From contig JAJXTV010000029.1 of assembly GCA_021783515.1 (NCBI GenBank), forward strand, positions 1-47,775: DNA of 47,775 nucleotides, in the 5' to 3' direction. The stretch is from Nitrospirota bacterium. Its GTDB lineage: Bacteria; Nitrospirota; Thermodesulfovibrionia; Thermodesulfovibrionales; UBA6898. The translations under genes were made by a program, and so were the position numbers. The notes beneath the pieces were generated by a model. That model saw only the letters and a list, made by a program, of their open reading frames with translations. It was not told where the DNA came from and made no database searches. This document shows, piece by piece, positions 1 through 9,292 of the stretch; within the stretch, counting starts at the first letter, position 1; each line of letters starts with the position of its first letter.

Positions 1-535
1 GGTGTAGCTGTTGACGGCTCAGGGAATGTTTATGTGGCTGATACAGGCAATGAGCGCATCCAGAAGTTCGATGCTGCGGGAGCATATGCCGGCACGTTCG
101 GAGAAACGGGCGTTCAGGGAACAGACAGCAGCCATTTCAATTCTCCACAGGGTGTAGCTGTTGACGGCTCAGGGAATGTTTATGTGGCTGATACAGGCAA
201 TGAACGCATCCAGAAGTTCGATGCTGCGGGAGCATATGCCGGCACGCTCGGAGAAACGGGCGTTCCGGGAACAGACAGCAGCCATTTCAATTCTCCACAG
301 GGTGTAGCTGTTGACGGCCCGGGGAACGTGTATGTGGCCGATACAGGCAATGAGCGCATCCAGAAGTTCGATGCTGCGGGAGCATATGCCGGCACGCTCG
401 GAGAAACGGGCGTTCCGGGAACAGACAACAGCCATTTCAATTCTCCGCAAGGGGTGGCGGTTGACGACCCGGGCAATCTCTATGTCGTTGATACATATAA
501 CCATCGCGTCCAGATGTATGACCGGATTGTGACTG
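1..535 (+). repeat. 150-bp tandem repeats encoding NHL blades
   Basis: Units begin at 1, 151, 301 and (diverged) 451. The first three differ at only a few bases, so near-identity holds at the DNA level and not just in protein. This suggests recent amplification, and it probably explains why the contig starts here. Confidence 0.9.
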
Positions 536-1521
536 TTACTGTCATAGGAGGGGGTGGCGGCTCTGCCGGAATCGTGACAGGGGGAAGCGGCGTAAGCTGC
601 AGCATAGAGGCAAGCGGGACAACATCGGGGATCTGCGCCGAGGATGACACCGCAGGGACTCCCATCTCATTGACGGCCTCTCCTCAGGCGGGCTCACATG
701 TCACCTGGACAGGATGCGTTACAAGTTCCGGCAATGTCTGCCATGTAACGCTCAATGCCGACACAACGGTGACCGCCACATTCATCCTGAATCAGCATAC
801 TCTGACCGTGGCCAAGACGGGCGCAGGAAGCGGCACAGTCGGCGGCGGCGGGACATATGATTACGGCTCGGTTCATGCGATAACAGCCACGGCTGATGCC
901 GGCTCGACCTTCGCGGGATGGACAGGCGACTGCTCGGGGACGGCGAACCCGCTGAATGTTACCATGCTGGACAGGGACATGTCCTGCACGGCGGCCTTTG
1001 CGCTTACTGCATTCACTATTTCAGCCTCTGTGACGACCGGTGGGGGAACGATTTTATGCGACCCTTCCAGTGTCGGTTATGGCGGCAGTTTCCAGTGCAG
1101 CGTTGTCCCTGCATCCGGCTATCACCTGACGGGCCTTGCCGATAACTTGGCAGACGTGACGGCGTTGGTCTCCGGCAATGTGTATTCCGTTGAGAACGTG
1201 ACTTCGGATCATGATATCAGGGCCGAGTTTGTGCAGAATTCGGCAGTGGTAAGCCTCTCGGGAGCGGCCGAGCCCTATGTTGAGTCCTGGTACTCATCGA
1301 TTCATGACGCCTTTGCGGCGGCTTCGGCCGACACCCATGATATCCTGCTGCAGACTGCAGACTTCTATGAAGAGCCGGACTTCGACCACAGTGATGCCTC
1401 GATCCTTCTTGCGGGAGGGCGCAATGCTGACTTCACTGCCGTTGCCGGAGTTACCGTCCTGCATGGTTTCTTGACTATCAGCAGGGGGACGGTCACGCTG
1501 GAGAACCTGGTTATACAATAG
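1..1521 (+). CDS. Secreted NHL-repeat / InlB-like repeat protein, 5' end missing
   Basis: The frame is open from base 1, so the N-terminus lies outside the window. About 3.5 NHL repeats of 50 residues come first (core GVAVDGSGNVYVADTGNERI), which normally form blades of a beta-propeller. A Gly-rich linker follows, then three InlB-B-like modules with paired cysteines (residues about 200-410). The last ~80 residues resemble the end of a right-handed beta-helix and stop at TVTLENLVIQ. The same C-terminal module ends the protease at 24510-27554. NHL and InlB-like repeats typically mediate binding at the cell surface or outside the cell. No catalytic motif is visible. Family assignment is good; the ligand and exact role are unknown. 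It stands alone, with tRNA-Val downstream on the other strand. Confidence 0.85.
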   Translation, partial: GVAVDGSGNVYVADTGNERIQKFDAAGAYAGTFGETGVQGTDSSHFNSPQGVAVDGSGNVYVADTGNERIQKFDAAGAYAGTLGETGVPGTDSSHFNSPQGVAVDGPGNVYVADTGNERIQKFDAAGAYAGTLGETGVPGTDNSHFNSPQGVAVDDPGNLYVVDTYNHRVQMYDRIVTVTVIGGGGGSAGIVTGGSGVSCSIEASGTTSGICAEDDTAGTPISLTASPQAGSHVTWTGCVTSSGNVCHVTLNADTTVTATFILNQHTLTVAKTGAGSGTVGGGGTYDYGSVHAITATADAGSTFAGWTGDCSGTANPLNVTMLDRDMSCTAAFALTAFTISASVTTGGGTILCDPSSVGYGGSFQCSVVPASGYHLTGLADNLADVTALVSGNVYSVENVTSDHDIRAEFVQNSAVVSLSGAAEPYVESWYSSIHDAFAAASADTHDILLQTADFYEEPDFDHSDASILLAGGRNADFTAVAGVTVLHGFLTISRGTVTLENLVIQ

Positions 1522-1651
1522 GCAGAACGATCTGCAACCTTCTCGGCAAGCGAATGTTTCGAGGGCAGGCCGCCGGGGTTCGAGGCTTGGCAGGAAGACC
1601 GGAAAGGGCTTATTCAGGCCATCTTGTAATTTATTGGAATCGAAGAGGAAA

Positions 1652-1726
1652 TGGTGGGCGATACTGGGATTGAACCAGTGACCCCTGCCGTGTGAAGGCA
1701 GTGCTCTCCCGCTGAGCTAATCGCCC
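1652..1726 (-). tRNA. tRNA-Val (anticodon CAC)
   Basis: The reverse complement folds as a 75-nt cloverleaf with acceptor GGGCGAT/ATCGCCC, D-arm TTAGCTCAGCGGGAGAGC, anticodon loop TTCACAC (anticodon CAC, codon GUG), T-loop TTCAATC and an encoded CCA end. The rest of the gap (1522-1651 and 1727-1875) shows no gene that I can support. Confidence 0.93.
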
Positions 1727-1875
1727 TTCAAACTGATAAAAAGTGAAGGTAATCAATAGTAAAAGAAACAGCCCCGAAACGTCAACTCTCACTACCGCGA
1801 AAAAGGGAAAAGGCGAAAAGCACAGGAAGAAGCAGGAAGTGGAAAAGGCTGCTCTCCGCCTGTCACCTGTAATTA

Positions 1876-3195
1876 TTAAGGGTTAACCGTCCACTGCCTT
1901 CCAACGCTCACGTACTCAAACCCCAGCTTCTTCATCTTCTCAGGCTCATAGATATTCCTCAGGTCGAAAAAGAAAGGGGCTTTCAGCGCCTTCCTGACCT
2001 TTAAAAGGTCCAGGTTTCTGAATTCGTTCCATTCGGTCACGATCACAACCGCGTCGGCGCCTTTCGCGCATTCGTAAGGGCCGGGGGAGTATTTTACCCG
2101 TTTCTGAAAGACCGCCCGCGCGTCGTCCATCGCAACGGGGTCGAAGACCCTCACCGAGGCCTTTTCCCTGAGGAGGCTCTCTATGATAAAGATCGAGGGG
2201 GCTTCACGCATGTCGTTTGTGTTGGGCTTGAAGGAAAGGCCGAGCACGCCGATAGTCTTTCCGCTTATCGCGCCCATCGTCTGCCTGATCTTTTCGACCA
2301 TATGCGCCTTCTGTTTCTCGTTCGCCTCCACCGCGGACCGCACGATGCCGAGCTGAAGGCCGTTTCCTTCCGCGAGCGCCAGAAGGGCCCTCGTGTCTTT
2401 CGGGAAGCAGGAACCGCCGAAGCCCGGTCCCGTATGGAGGAACTTCGCCCCGATTCGCTGGTCGAGCCCCATGCCTTTTGCGACTGTCTGCACGTTTGCG
2501 CCGACCGTTTCACAGAGCCTCGAGAGCTCGTTGATGAACGATATCTTTACGGCGAGGAACGAATTCGACGCATACTTGATCAGCTCCGCGGTCTCTATGT
2601 TTGTGATTACGAACGGCGTTTCGATGAGATAGAGAGGCCTGTAGAGGTCCTTCAGTATCGCCACCGCCTGCTGGCTGGAGGCGCCGACGATTACCCTGTT
2701 GGGCCTCATGAAGTCCTCGATCGCCGACCCTTCCCTCAGAAACTCCGGGTTCGAGACGATGTCGAAATCGACCCGTTCAGTCAGCTTCTTCGAGATGATC
2801 TTGCGGAGCCGGGCCCCTGTGCCTACCGGGACCGTGCTCTTGGTGACGATCACCTTATATCCCTTGATCTCGCCCGCGATCTCACCGGCCACTTTCTCGA
2901 CATAGCTCATGTCTGCCGACCCGTCGCCCCTGGGAGGCGTGCCGACCGCGATGAAGACGACGAGCGAAGACTCCACCGCATCGCGGACCTTCGTCGAGAA
3001 GCTGAGCCGGCCGTTTTTCAGGTTCTTCTTCACCAGCTCGTCGAGCCCCGGCTCGTAGAAGGGGACGATGCCTTTTCTGAGCGCCTTTACCTTCTTTTCG
3101 TCCTTGTCCACGCAGGTGACAAAAACGCCGAATTCGGCAAAGCATGCGCCCGTGACGAGCCCCACGTATCCTGTCCCGATTATTCCTATATGCAT
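1876..3195 (-). CDS. ugd: UDP-glucose 6-dehydrogenase
   Basis: This 439-residue cytoplasmic enzyme should oxidise UDP-glucose twice with NAD+ to give UDP-glucuronate, a sugar donor for LPS or capsule. The N-terminal Rossmann motif GIIGTGYVGLVTG is at residues 4-16. The GTPPRGDGSAD loop is near 85-95. The catalytic cysteine is C263 in GPGFGGSCFPKD, and the C-terminal UDP-binding domain carries GLSFKPNTNDMREAPS. The length is normal for the family. The start has a GGAG Shine-Dalgarno and a TATAAT box just upstream, so it can be transcribed separately from the glycosyltransferases upstream of it. A GDP-mannose or UDP-ManNAc dehydrogenase is a less likely alternative. Confidence 0.93.
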   Translation of the reverse strand: MHIGIIGTGYVGLVTGACFAEFGVFVTCVDKDEKKVKALRKGIVPFYEPGLDELVKKNLKNGRLSFSTKVRDAVESSLVVFIAVGTPPRGDGSADMSYVEKVAGEIAGEIKGYKVIVTKSTVPVGTGARLRKIISKKLTERVDFDIVSNPEFLREGSAIEDFMRPNRVIVGASSQQAVAILKDLYRPLYLIETPFVITNIETAELIKYASNSFLAVKISFINELSRLCETVGANVQTVAKGMGLDQRIGAKFLHTGPGFGGSCFPKDTRALLALAEGNGLQLGIVRSAVEANEKQKAHMVEKIRQTMGAISGKTIGVLGLSFKPNTNDMREAPSIFIIESLLREKASVRVFDPVAMDDARAVFQKRVKYSPGPYECAKGADAVVIVTEWNEFRNLDLLKVRKALKAPFFFDLRNIYEPEKMKKLGFEYVSVGRQWTVNP

Positions 3196-3212
3196 ATGAT
3201 CTCCGAAGAAAT

Positions 3213-3218
3213 ATTATA
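3213..3218 (-). promoter_or_regulatory. Putative -10 box for ugd
   Basis: The minus strand reads TATAAT 18 bases ahead of the ugd start codon, with GGAG between them. No good -35 hexamer is present at 16-18 bp, so this is only a partial promoter match. Confidence 0.45.
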
Positions 3219-3336
3219 CAGGATCAGTGCCGTGCGTTGCATAGACATTTCGCCCGCCATCCATTCAGCGCAGGGGGAGCCCGCCCCAATAGCGTTCTGC
3301 CGCAGGCGCTTTCCGCGCCGGAATGCCAGGTCGGCC

Positions 3337-4476
3337 TTACATGCGGCCCGGCATCAGTCCGGAGAAGACCTTTTCCGTCTCTTCGACCGTCTGCTCGATA
3401 TCGAAGCGCTCCTTCACTTTCCTTTTTGCGTTTTTTACGAAGAGGTCCCTTTTATTTTTGTCATCCCTGACGATGCGGATCTTTTCGGAGAGTTCCCGGC
3501 TGTCGCCGTGCCTGAAGAGCAGACCGTCTACCCCGTCAGTGATGATCTCCCTAATCCCTCCGCTGTCAGCCCCGATACAGGGTACGCCGGCGGCCATCGC
3601 CTCGATCAGGGCGAGTCCGAGCCCTTCATTTTTCGACGGCAGCACGTTGAGGTCCATGATCTGATAAAAGGGCGCGATCTCCTTCTGGTAATTGCAGAAG
3701 GTGAGGCGGCCTGCCGGGAGTCCGCAGTATTCCGCGACCTGTCCGAGGTCCCGGATATCTTCGTCGCCCCAGACGCCGAGCACGAGGACCTGAAAGTCAT
3801 CCCCCATCCCCGAAAGCGCCCGGAAGAGAAACTCGTGTCCTTTCATGGACGGATTCTCCGGACTGAATTTCCTGCCGCCCGTATACCGCCCGACGATCCC
3901 CACCGTAAACGCCCCCTCGCGGCGGTATGTGCGGCGTATGCGGTCGACTTCTTCGCCGGCCGGGCTGCTGAATCTGGGGATATCGATGCCGCCGTACACC
4001 ACCGCCGCCTTGCTCCGCCATACGCCGCCCCGCAGGAGGCTGTCTCCCACGGCCCTGCTAACGGCGATGTTCATATCCATAAGGTTGTAGTAGAACGTCC
4101 CGACATAGGGCATCCCGGAAAGGATGCAGTGCCGCGTAAAGACGGTCTTCGTCCTGAGGCCGCGGATACGGGCGGTGAGGAGCAGATGTCTGTCTTTGGA
4201 GTGGTGGGAATTGATGATGTCGATGCCCTCCCGATCGCACAACCGCATGAAATGCCTGACGCCCGTACCGCCCTGCGCATCGGGAGAATCAGGGGCAAGG
4301 AGTTCGAGCCCGGCTGCGGCGGCTTCCTCATTCAGCTCGCAGAAGGCGGGCGCTCCCCATATGACCCTGTGGCCGCGCTGCTTCAGGCCTTTTGACACAT
4401 CGAGGGCGAGTCTGTCGGAGCCGCCCCGTCCGTTGCCCGATATGAGGTTCAGGATGGTGAGCCTCCTATTTTCCAT
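3337..4476 (-). CDS. Glycosyltransferase family 4 (GT-B fold)
   Basis: This is a 379-residue GT4 enzyme, expected to transfer a sugar from an activated donor onto a lipid-linked or LPS-core acceptor at the inner membrane face. The N-terminal acceptor-side motif is SGNGRGGSDRLALDVS. The C-terminal donor-binding region has PSKNEGLGLALIEAMAAGVP with the conserved E-x7-E arrangement. I place the start at the ATG at 4476. It overlaps the upstream PIG-L stop by 11 bases (ATGGAAAATAG), and reading further upstream gives only low-complexity out-of-frame sequence. Acceptor and sugar cannot be told from sequence. Overlap with the deacetylase suggests that the two act on the same glycan. Confidence 0.87.
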   Translation of the reverse strand: MENRRLTILNLISGNGRGGSDRLALDVSKGLKQRGHRVIWGAPAFCELNEEAAAAGLELLAPDSPDAQGGTGVRHFMRLCDREGIDIINSHHSKDRHLLLTARIRGLRTKTVFTRHCILSGMPYVGTFYYNLMDMNIAVSRAVGDSLLRGGVWRSKAAVVYGGIDIPRFSSPAGEEVDRIRRTYRREGAFTVGIVGRYTGGRKFSPENPSMKGHEFLFRALSGMGDDFQVLVLGVWGDEDIRDLGQVAEYCGLPAGRLTFCNYQKEIAPFYQIMDLNVLPSKNEGLGLALIEAMAAGVPCIGADSGGIREIITDGVDGLLFRHGDSRELSEKIRIVRDDKNKRDLFVKNAKRKVKERFDIEQTVEETEKVFSGLMPGRM

Positions 4477-5188
4477 AGACCGCCTTCCAGAGGGCGTAAT
4501 ACTCCCCCGCTGAGTACCGCATGAACCCCTCGGCATAGGCTCCTGCCCCCGACGTGACGCCGCGGTAGCGGTTGAGGGATATGGCGGCGTCGAGCCAGTC
4601 GTTGGACGCAAGTTGGCTCCCGTACCGGGTGAGGGCCTCCTTCTTCGCGCCGACCGTATCGGTGATGTCGACCACGAGGTTCGGCACGAGCGCGGTCCAG
4701 ACCTCGTATGCGCAGACCGTAAATGCGTAGTCGTGCTTCTTCTGGAGCGCGGCAAGGTGGTGGTTCACCGCCAGGTGATCGTTGTGCCGGTCGAAGAGAG
4801 AGGGGAGATAGACGAAGTCCGGCGCGGCGTCACGGATAATCCCGTCGAGCCTCGAGGGGATCTCTGTGTTTTGAAGAAGCCGTTTCGAATCATAGCCGAG
4901 GAACTCCAGATTGACGAAGCCGATCACGTCCGCCGCCTCTTCCGCCTCTGCAATGCGCGCCTCGCTGCAGTCCGCAAGATAAACGACCTTCACGTAGTCC
5001 CCGGCAAGGACGTGCTTTCTGAGACAGCCTCCCGCCCCTATGACGTCGTCGTCGATATGAGGGGCCAGCACGAGGACCCTGCCGCTTTCCGGTCTGTCCA
5101 TCTTGAGGGGGGAGGCCTTCAGTAAGGGCGCAAGTCTTTCATAAAGCCGGCTGACGTGCCGCCACTTTATCCGTGCGGAGGGTTTCAT
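4466..5188 (-). CDS. PIG-L family (LmbE-like) N-deacetylase
   Basis: This is a 240-residue zinc-dependent deacetylase of the PIG-L/LmbE superfamily, which removes acetyl groups from GlcNAc-type sugars. The metal motif APHIDDDVIGAGG lies near residues 42-54, and the second metal/catalytic block FDRHNDHLAVNHH is near 142-154. It is soluble with no signal peptide. It is the first gene of a two-gene unit with the GT4 downstream. The 281-bp gap upstream (5189-5469) shows nothing I can support as a gene or a clear promoter. Confidence 0.85.
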   Translation of the reverse strand: MKPSARIKWRHVSRLYERLAPLLKASPLKMDRPESGRVLVLAPHIDDDVIGAGGCLRKHVLAGDYVKVVYLADCSEARIAEAEEAADVIGFVNLEFLGYDSKRLLQNTEIPSRLDGIIRDAAPDFVYLPSLFDRHNDHLAVNHHLAALQKKHDYAFTVCAYEVWTALVPNLVVDITDTVGAKKEALTRYGSQLASNDWLDAAISLNRYRGVTSGAGAYAEGFMRYSAGEYYALWKAVYGK

Positions 5189-5469
5189 GCCTCTTTCCGC
5201 AAGGGGCGCGGGACTGTCTTATTAGATGGAGAGCGCTGCATGATCAGGCCTTTATTATCCCAGATTGTCCGCATTTTCCGCGACAATTTTTCGATCCTAT
5301 GACACGCCATCGTATTTGATGCTGCGAGAGGTCCTATCCTTTTTGGCCATCTCTATCTCCTTACCGTCTCTGAGCTTCCGACAATTCACCTCGACGGTGC
5401 AAAAAATATCACCACGGACGCTCTCTCCGCCGGGTTGCACCGTGAGGGCCCACCATTCACTGTCTATCC

Positions 5470-6543
5470 TTACAGCGACGCCAGGAGTCTTTCGAACCCC
5501 CTTCCGAGCGCCGCCTCGGAGAAGGTATCTTCCGCTGTCTTTCTTCCGGCCCGCGCAATCCTCCCCGCATATTCCGCATTGCCGAGCAAAGAGACGAGGG
5601 CGCTGCGGAGGGCGGCCGCATCGGCCGGCGGGACGAGAAGCCCGTTTTCCCCCGGACAGATGAGCTCGGGGATCCCTCCGACAAGGGTGGCCACGACCGG
5701 CTTTGCCATCGCCATCGCCTCGATGATGACCATGCCGAACGCTTCGTCGCAGGTGGAGGCCAGGACAAAGACGTCCATGGCCGCATACATTCTCTCGACG
5801 TCGCGCCGTATGCCGGTGATGACGACCCGCTCCGCAAGACCCAGCCTGTCCGCCTCCCGCCGTATTCCTTCTTTTTCGGGGCCGTCCCCGACGAACAGCA
5901 GGGTTAACGGCGTTCCCTCCGCAATACCGGCCCCTGCGCGGAGCAGTTCATAGACCCCTTTGCCCTCGTGGAGCTTCCCGACGGTCCCGATGACGATGTC
6001 ATCTGCGCCGATCCCGAGCTCGCGGCGGACCGCGGCGCGGTCGATGCGCGAAGGGTCGAACCTGTCCAGGGAGACGCCGTTATGGATTACCGTAATTTTT
6101 TCTTCGTCAATCCCGCTTCCGAGAAGCGCCTTTCGCACCGCGCCGCTTACGGCGACGACGCGGTCTATGCGGCTGTTGATGAGCAGGCGCGTGGTTGTTC
6201 TGATGCGGTCGGTCTGGTGCCGGACGAAGACGATCTTTTTCCCGAGAAGCGCCGCCGCGACCGCTGCGGGCCAGTACTCCTTTCCCGAATTCGCGAGGAC
6301 TACCTCGATCCCCTCTCTTCGGATGATGCCCGCGAGTCTGCAGATTGCCGGCAGGTCTCCGGCATTTACCACCTCCAGATCGGCCACGGGCAGGGCGGCA
6401 TCCAGATTCGCCCTGACATTGCCTCCGGGCGTGCAGGCGACGATCACTTTGTGGCCCCTTCCGGCAAGGTCTGACGCCAGCACGACGGAGTGCGATTCGA
6501 TCCCCCCCCACCCCCTGCCGGCGTTGACGATGAGGACGTTCAT
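5470..6543 (-). CDS. Glycosyltransferase family 4
   Basis: This 357-residue GT-B enzyme starts MNVLIVNAGRGWGGIESH, which matches the N-terminal GT4 fold of LPS heptosyl- and glucosyl-transferases. The donor domain shows GTVGKLHEGKGVYELL and the STCDEAFGMVIIEAMAMAKP signature with its two glutamates. The start codon immediately follows the stop of the upstream deacetylase gene (TGAATG), so translational coupling is likely. It is the last gene of the 11938-to-5470 run. Specific sugar and acceptor are unknown. Confidence 0.87.
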   Translation of the reverse strand: MNVLIVNAGRGWGGIESHSVVLASDLAGRGHKVIVACTPGGNVRANLDAALPVADLEVVNAGDLPAICRLAGIIRREGIEVVLANSGKEYWPAAVAAALLGKKIVFVRHQTDRIRTTTRLLINSRIDRVVAVSGAVRKALLGSGIDEEKITVIHNGVSLDRFDPSRIDRAAVRRELGIGADDIVIGTVGKLHEGKGVYELLRAGAGIAEGTPLTLLFVGDGPEKEGIRREADRLGLAERVVITGIRRDVERMYAAMDVFVLASTCDEAFGMVIIEAMAMAKPVVATLVGGIPELICPGENGLLVPPADAAALRSALVSLLGNAEYAGRIARAGRKTAEDTFSEAALGRGFERLLASL

Positions 6544-7263
6544 TCAGCCCCCGCGCTTCCGGTCTTCATAGCCCGAATGCAGCCGGAGGAGATACAAAAA
6601 GGGATTGGTCTGCGCCCTGATGAAAGAGCGGCGCACCTGCAGCGGGTCGTCCCCTGCGCGCACCCGTCCCCTCTTCGTGGTTACGGCGAGCCTGTATCCG
6701 GCCTGCTTCGCCGCCGCGACCGTGGCGGAATCGTAATCGCCGTAGGGGTAACAGAAGAAATCCACAGGGAGCCGCAGCCGGTCTTCCAGATACGCCTTTG
6801 AGCCGGTCAACTCGGCCCTGAGCCGATCGGCCGGGAGCCTGCTCAGGAAGGGATGTGTCATCGTGTGGGAACCGAAGGTCACCCCTTCTTCCTTAAGCTC
6901 AGTGATGGCGTCCCAATCCATCAGTCTCGTCCGGTCCTCCGCCTCCCAGCTGTTCTCTCTGCCGATGAGGTCTGTGACGAGAAAAACGGTCGACGGAAAG
7001 CGATATTTGCGCAGTACCGGAAAGGCGTTATCGAAGAAGTCCTGATACCCGTCGTCGAAGGTGAGCGAGACCATTCGTTTCCCTCCGGACCTTCCCGCGG
7101 CGAAATCCGCAATTTCAGCCAACGGGACGACCGTGAACCCCGCCGTCTTCAGGTGCCACATCTGAAAACGGAACATGCCGGGCGAGACGTACAACCCGAG
7201 GGGGTCCCCTCCCCGCGGAGGGCTCCCGACATGGTGATACATGAGGACGATTGCCCGGCTCAT
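6544..7263 (-). CDS. Polysaccharide deacetylase (NodB-type, carbohydrate esterase 4)
   Basis: The 239-residue protein has the NodB homology domain: motif 1 SLTFDDGYQDFF with the metal-binding Asp pair, motif 2 GSHTMTHPFLSRL (H-x3-H), and motif 3 FCYPYGDYD. Such enzymes remove N- or O-acetyl groups from polysaccharide using a bound divalent metal. I chose the ATG at 7263. It overlaps the upstream GT2 stop in an ATGA and gives the family start MSRAIVLMYHHVG. The longer open frame upstream is an out-of-frame shadow of the GT2 gene. The context indicates LPS or O-antigen modification. There is no signal peptide, which suggests a cytoplasmic substrate such as a lipid-linked glycan. Confidence 0.87.
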   Translation of the reverse strand: MSRAIVLMYHHVGSPPRGGDPLGLYVSPGMFRFQMWHLKTAGFTVVPLAEIADFAAGRSGGKRMVSLTFDDGYQDFFDNAFPVLRKYRFPSTVFLVTDLIGRENSWEAEDRTRLMDWDAITELKEEGVTFGSHTMTHPFLSRLPADRLRAELTGSKAYLEDRLRLPVDFFCYPYGDYDSATVAAAKQAGYRLAVTTKRGRVRAGDDPLQVRRSFIRAQTNPFLYLLRLHSGYEDRKRGG

Positions 7264-8018
7264 TCCGGTCTCCGGGCCTGGATCTCCCGGAGCTTCGCGT
7301 ATTTGAAGAAGGAGCCGCCCGCCTTTGTCAGCGCAGTCGCGAGCCCGTCGAGTCCGTCGAGGAACCCGAGCCTGAGGAAATAGATCGTGAGAAACATGCC
7401 GACGCCGTGGCTTACGGGAGAGAGGGGCCCCGCTCTTCGTCCCGATGAATGGAGCTCTTCCGCGATTACGGACGAATACTCGTTGAGGGTCTTCAGCATA
7501 TCGGCGTATCCCGAAAAAGCGTAATGATCGATATGGGCGTCGAGGTCGGCCACCGCGCCCCTGGTGGCCCATTGTTCGTGGATCGTGCCGCGGAAGGAGC
7601 CGAACTTCCCGCGGACCAGCCGCACCTGTCTGTCCGGCCAGTACCCTGAATGCCTCATCCATCTGCCGTGCAGATAGTTCTTCCGCCTGAAACTGTAGGC
7701 GTCCGCCGCCGGCTGTTTCAGAATCTCCGCGATCGCCTTCGCCGTCTCCGCCGGCAGTCGCTCGTCCGCGTCCAGAAGCAGCACCCATTCGTTGCGGCAT
7801 TTTTCGACCGCGCTGTTTTTCTGGGGGCCGTATCCCCTCCATTCCTCGGAAAAGACCCGGCAGCAGAAATTTTCCGCGATCTCGACGGTCCGGTCGGTGC
7901 TCCCGGAATCGACGACGACGATGTCGTCGGCAAACGAGACGCTGTCGAGAAGGGCAGGAATGTTTTCCTCTTCGTCCTTTGTGATGATCGCCACCGAGAG
8001 GGCGAGTTTCCCGGTCAT
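7260..8018 (-). CDS. LPS core glycosyltransferase family 2 (WaaE/KdtX-like)
   Basis: This 252-residue GT-A enzyme resembles WaaE, which adds beta-1,4-glucose to the inner-core heptose. It starts with LSVAIITKDEEENIP, then VVVDSGSTDRTVEIA (nucleotide binding) and VLLLDADERLP (the DxD metal motif). A membrane-associated C-terminal segment follows the characteristic HYAFSGYADML region. It overlaps the O-antigen ligase gene upstream by 4 bases. The exact sugar is inferred from family similarity only. Confidence 0.87.
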   Translation of the reverse strand: MTGKLALSVAIITKDEEENIPALLDSVSFADDIVVVDSGSTDRTVEIAENFCCRVFSEEWRGYGPQKNSAVEKCRNEWVLLLDADERLPAETAKAIAEILKQPAADAYSFRRKNYLHGRWMRHSGYWPDRQVRLVRGKFGSFRGTIHEQWATRGAVADLDAHIDHYAFSGYADMLKTLNEYSSVIAEELHSSGRRAGPLSPVSHGVGMFLTIYFLRLGFLDGLDGLATALTKAGGSFFKYAKLREIQARRPE

Positions 8019-9292
8019 GATGCGCTCCCTTTACCATGACCTTCCGTCCGCAGGGAAGGGCCGTCGGCGACAAAGAGTGCGAGGGCCGCTACGAAGCAGA
8101 TGAGCATGACTATCAGGAGCGTCCAGAAATTATTTTCGAACAGCCCCCCGATAAACAGGTTTACGATCGCGAAGGCGGAGCCGCTCGTCAGTGCCCGTGT
8201 GAAGCTGCCGTCTTCCGCAGAGGCGGAGGCGCGGAGAAGGAGGACCAGGAGAGAGACCCAGAACGCGAGGAAGAGGGCGAGTCCCACGAGCCCGGTCTCG
8301 GCTGCGACATGAAGGTATACATTGTGAGCATGATGAAAAGAGGCGTCGGAGAATTTCCATTCCGAGGCGTATTTCCCCGTGTACTGCGAAATCCTGTCAC
8401 CCCAATGGCGGTATCCTATCCCCGCCACCGGACTCGTCTCGATCATGTCTCTGGCCACCCTCCAGAGATAGAGCCGCTCCACATTGCTCGGGTTCTTCCT
8501 GAGATCGAGAATGCTCGCCACCCTCGTCTTTACCGGAGGAAGGGACACGATCGATGCCGCGATGATCACCGCCATCGCCGCGGTGCCCGCTGCTGCGGTC
8601 CTGACATTTTTCTTGAAGAAGATCAGGGGGAGCGTGATGCAGAGGGAAACAAAATATGTCCTCGACATGCTCAGAAGGGAACCCGAAAGGAGCAGAAGGA
8701 ACATTATCCCGAAGAATGCCTTCTGCCGCCGCGACGACTTCCAGAAGAGGAAGAGGCAGCCCGAGATAACCGCAAGGGTACTGAAAAAACCTCCGGCCGG
8801 AATATGGTGGGAGAAGAGCCCCAGGAGTGTTCCGTCGGTGAAGGGCTGGACCGGGAGGGGGTAGACGATCCCCGTTACGGCCTGGACCATGCCGAGCACT
8901 ATGATAAATGCAGTGAGGGATGTCAGTACATACAGGGAGGCCAGCGCCGCCCTTTCCTTCCATCCCCTGTCGCACGCCAGACCGGCCAGGAGAAAGACAG
9001 GAAGATAATCCAGCGCCCTCGCGAAGGGGGCCGCCGAGGGCGCCTCGCCGTTTGCCAGGAGAGTGATGCATTGCCAGAGCGCAAAGAGGAGCCAGATCGC
9101 GGCAAGCCTGACGACCCCGGCGGGCATACGGAGTTTCCCGCCTGGCGAAACACGGAGCCCCAGGCCGAAGACCGCCGACGCGAATAGGGGAATGTATGTC
9201 GCGCTTTTGGATATCGGCAGGCAGAGTGCCCAGAACACGAGCGAGGCGGCAAGGGCGTGGCGCAGAGCGCGTTCCCTTCCCCCGGGGGTCAT
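8015..9292 (-). CDS. waaL: O-antigen ligase / O-antigen polymerase-like membrane protein
   Basis: This 425-residue protein has about ten to twelve hydrophobic segments and a large periplasmic loop carrying RLYLWRVARDMIETSPVAGIG and AHNVYLHVAAETG. That His-rich loop is the hallmark of the Wzy/WaaL superfamily. WaaL joins undecaprenyl-linked O-antigen to lipid A-core in the periplasm. The position between core glycosyltransferases, with 4-base overlaps on both sides, favours ligase over Wzy polymerase. The gene symbol is therefore probable rather than proven. Confidence 0.78.
   Translation of the reverse strand: MTPGGRERALRHALAASLVFWALCLPISKSATYIPLFASAVFGLGLRVSPGGKLRMPAGVVRLAAIWLLFALWQCITLLANGEAPSAAPFARALDYLPVFLLAGLACDRGWKERAALASLYVLTSLTAFIIVLGMVQAVTGIVYPLPVQPFTDGTLLGLFSHHIPAGGFFSTLAVISGCLFLFWKSSRRQKAFFGIMFLLLLSGSLLSMSRTYFVSLCITLPLIFFKKNVRTAAAGTAAMAVIIAASIVSLPPVKTRVASILDLRKNPSNVERLYLWRVARDMIETSPVAGIGYRHWGDRISQYTGKYASEWKFSDASFHHAHNVYLHVAAETGLVGLALFLAFWVSLLVLLLRASASAEDGSFTRALTSGSAFAIVNLFIGGLFENNFWTLLIVMLICFVAALALFVADGPSLRTEGHGKGSAS

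Noticed and set aside
2302-4395. Long plus-strand open frame (697 codons) across the ugd and GT4 genes
   Set aside because: It is antisense to two genes with complete catalytic motifs. Its composition (Arg/Asp/His-rich, no motif) is that of a GC-rich shadow frame.
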